Of a DNA stretch of 5,039 nt, positions 4,815 through 5,039 are shown piece by piece. The stretch spans positions 1-5,039 of the forward strand of contig LOCH01000080.1 in NCBI GenBank assembly GCA_001516765.1. The letters run 5' to 3'. How positions within the stretch are numbered: the first letter of the stretch is position 1; each line of letters opens with the position of its first letter. A program made the position numbers and the translations under genes. The notes beneath the pieces are model-generated. The model ran no database searches. It was not told the origin of the DNA and worked only from the letters and a program-made list of their open reading frames with translations. This stretch comes from Vulcanisaeta sp. MG_3. Lineage in GTDB: Archaea > Thermoproteota > Thermoprotei > Thermoproteales > Thermocladiaceae.

Positions 4815-5039
4815 TTACTCCTTATCGTTATTGGATTGTTTACTTACGCACCACGTACTTATTGGTGCGATTAACTCCTTAATCACCTCCCTGACGTCGC
4901 TTGGTAGGTCGTCGGTTAATCTAGTGACTAATTCCTTATAATTATTAATTAGTTCTTCCGTACTATACCCTGCCATGGCGTATTTACATGCCCTCATGTA
5001 TGTTGCGAGCTTATCGGCAATACTCACGAGCTTACCCTC
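4815..5039 (-). CDS. Small helical hypothetical protein, possibly 5'-truncated by the window edge
   Basis: I do not recognise this protein. From a GTG at 5025-5027 it would have 70 residues: charged, almost entirely helical, no membrane segment, two cysteines (C14 and C60) and a hydrophilic tail ending SNNDKE. The frame stays open to the right edge, so the real start may lie outside the window. In favour of the GTG, GAGGGT (5034-5039) sits 6 nt before it as a plausible Shine-Dalgarno. That would suggest internal initiation in an operon with a gene to the right. It is followed by 179 bp before the dehydrogenase start, which has its own promoter, so the two are probably separate units. No function can be proposed. 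Confidence 0.55.
   Translation of the reverse strand, partial: EGKLVSIADKLATYMRACKYAMAGYSTEELINNYKELVTRLTDDLPSDVREVIKELIAPISTWCVSKQSNNDKE
5034..5039 (-). promoter_or_regulatory. Possible Shine-Dalgarno for the GTG at 5027
   Basis: On the minus strand GAGGGT precedes the GTG with a 6-nt spacer. It supports, but does not prove, a start inside the window, because sequence beyond the edge is not visible. Confidence 0.35.

Noticed and set aside
1..5039. CRISPR array, tRNA/rRNA, insertion sequence, prophage or defence system
   Set aside because: I found no regularly spaced repeats, cloverleaf, transposase or terminal repeats, and no nuclease, helicase or toxin-like protein on either strand.

Overview
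The window looks like chromosome from a hyperthermophilic crenarchaeon, most likely of the Thermoproteales (Vulcanisaeta/Caldivirga type; inferred, not searched). The main evidence is a 60-residue Cren7 chromatin protein, a family typical of Crenarchaeota, and an archaeal-type UMP kinase. Arginine is encoded mostly by AGG. Four start codons have an AT-rich TATA-like box centred about 25-30 nt upstream, the layout expected for leaderless archaeal transcripts.

Layout. Bases 3-539 (+) hold the 3' part of an unrecognised gene that enters from the left edge. Bases 540-783 are a convergent gap with several strong inverted repeats and a GC-rich hairpin. Bases 784-1773 (-) encode a DapB-fold NAD(P)-dependent oxidoreductase resembling 2,4-diaminopentanoate dehydrogenase. 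Bases 1774-2164 are an AT-rich divergent intergenic region with palindromes and a recurring ATGCT(A/C)AT motif. It carries the promoters of the oxidoreductase (leftward) and of Cren7 (2165-2347, +). Bases 2400-2942 (+) encode a cysteine-rich protein of unknown function, followed after 19 bp by UMP kinase pyrH (2962-3633, +). Only 3 bp past pyrH, a convergent zinc-dependent medium-chain dehydrogenase (3637-4635, -) ends. Its promoter has a TATA box and a 6+8+6 dyad just upstream. A small helical protein of unknown function (4815 to the right edge, -) closes the window.

How the genes relate. The region is mostly housekeeping: chromatin packaging (Cren7), pyrimidine nucleotide synthesis (UMP to UDP) and two catabolic-type dehydrogenases with their own promoters. 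The only clear co-transcription unit is the unknown 2400-2942 gene with pyrH. PyrH is also the only internal gene with a convincing Shine-Dalgarno sequence, while the genes with their own promoters look leaderless. I see no CRISPR array, insertion sequence, tRNA, rRNA, prophage or defence system. The less ordinary signals are the structured convergent gap, the motif array upstream of cren7, the dyad at the dehydrogenase promoter and the unknown gene attached to pyrH.
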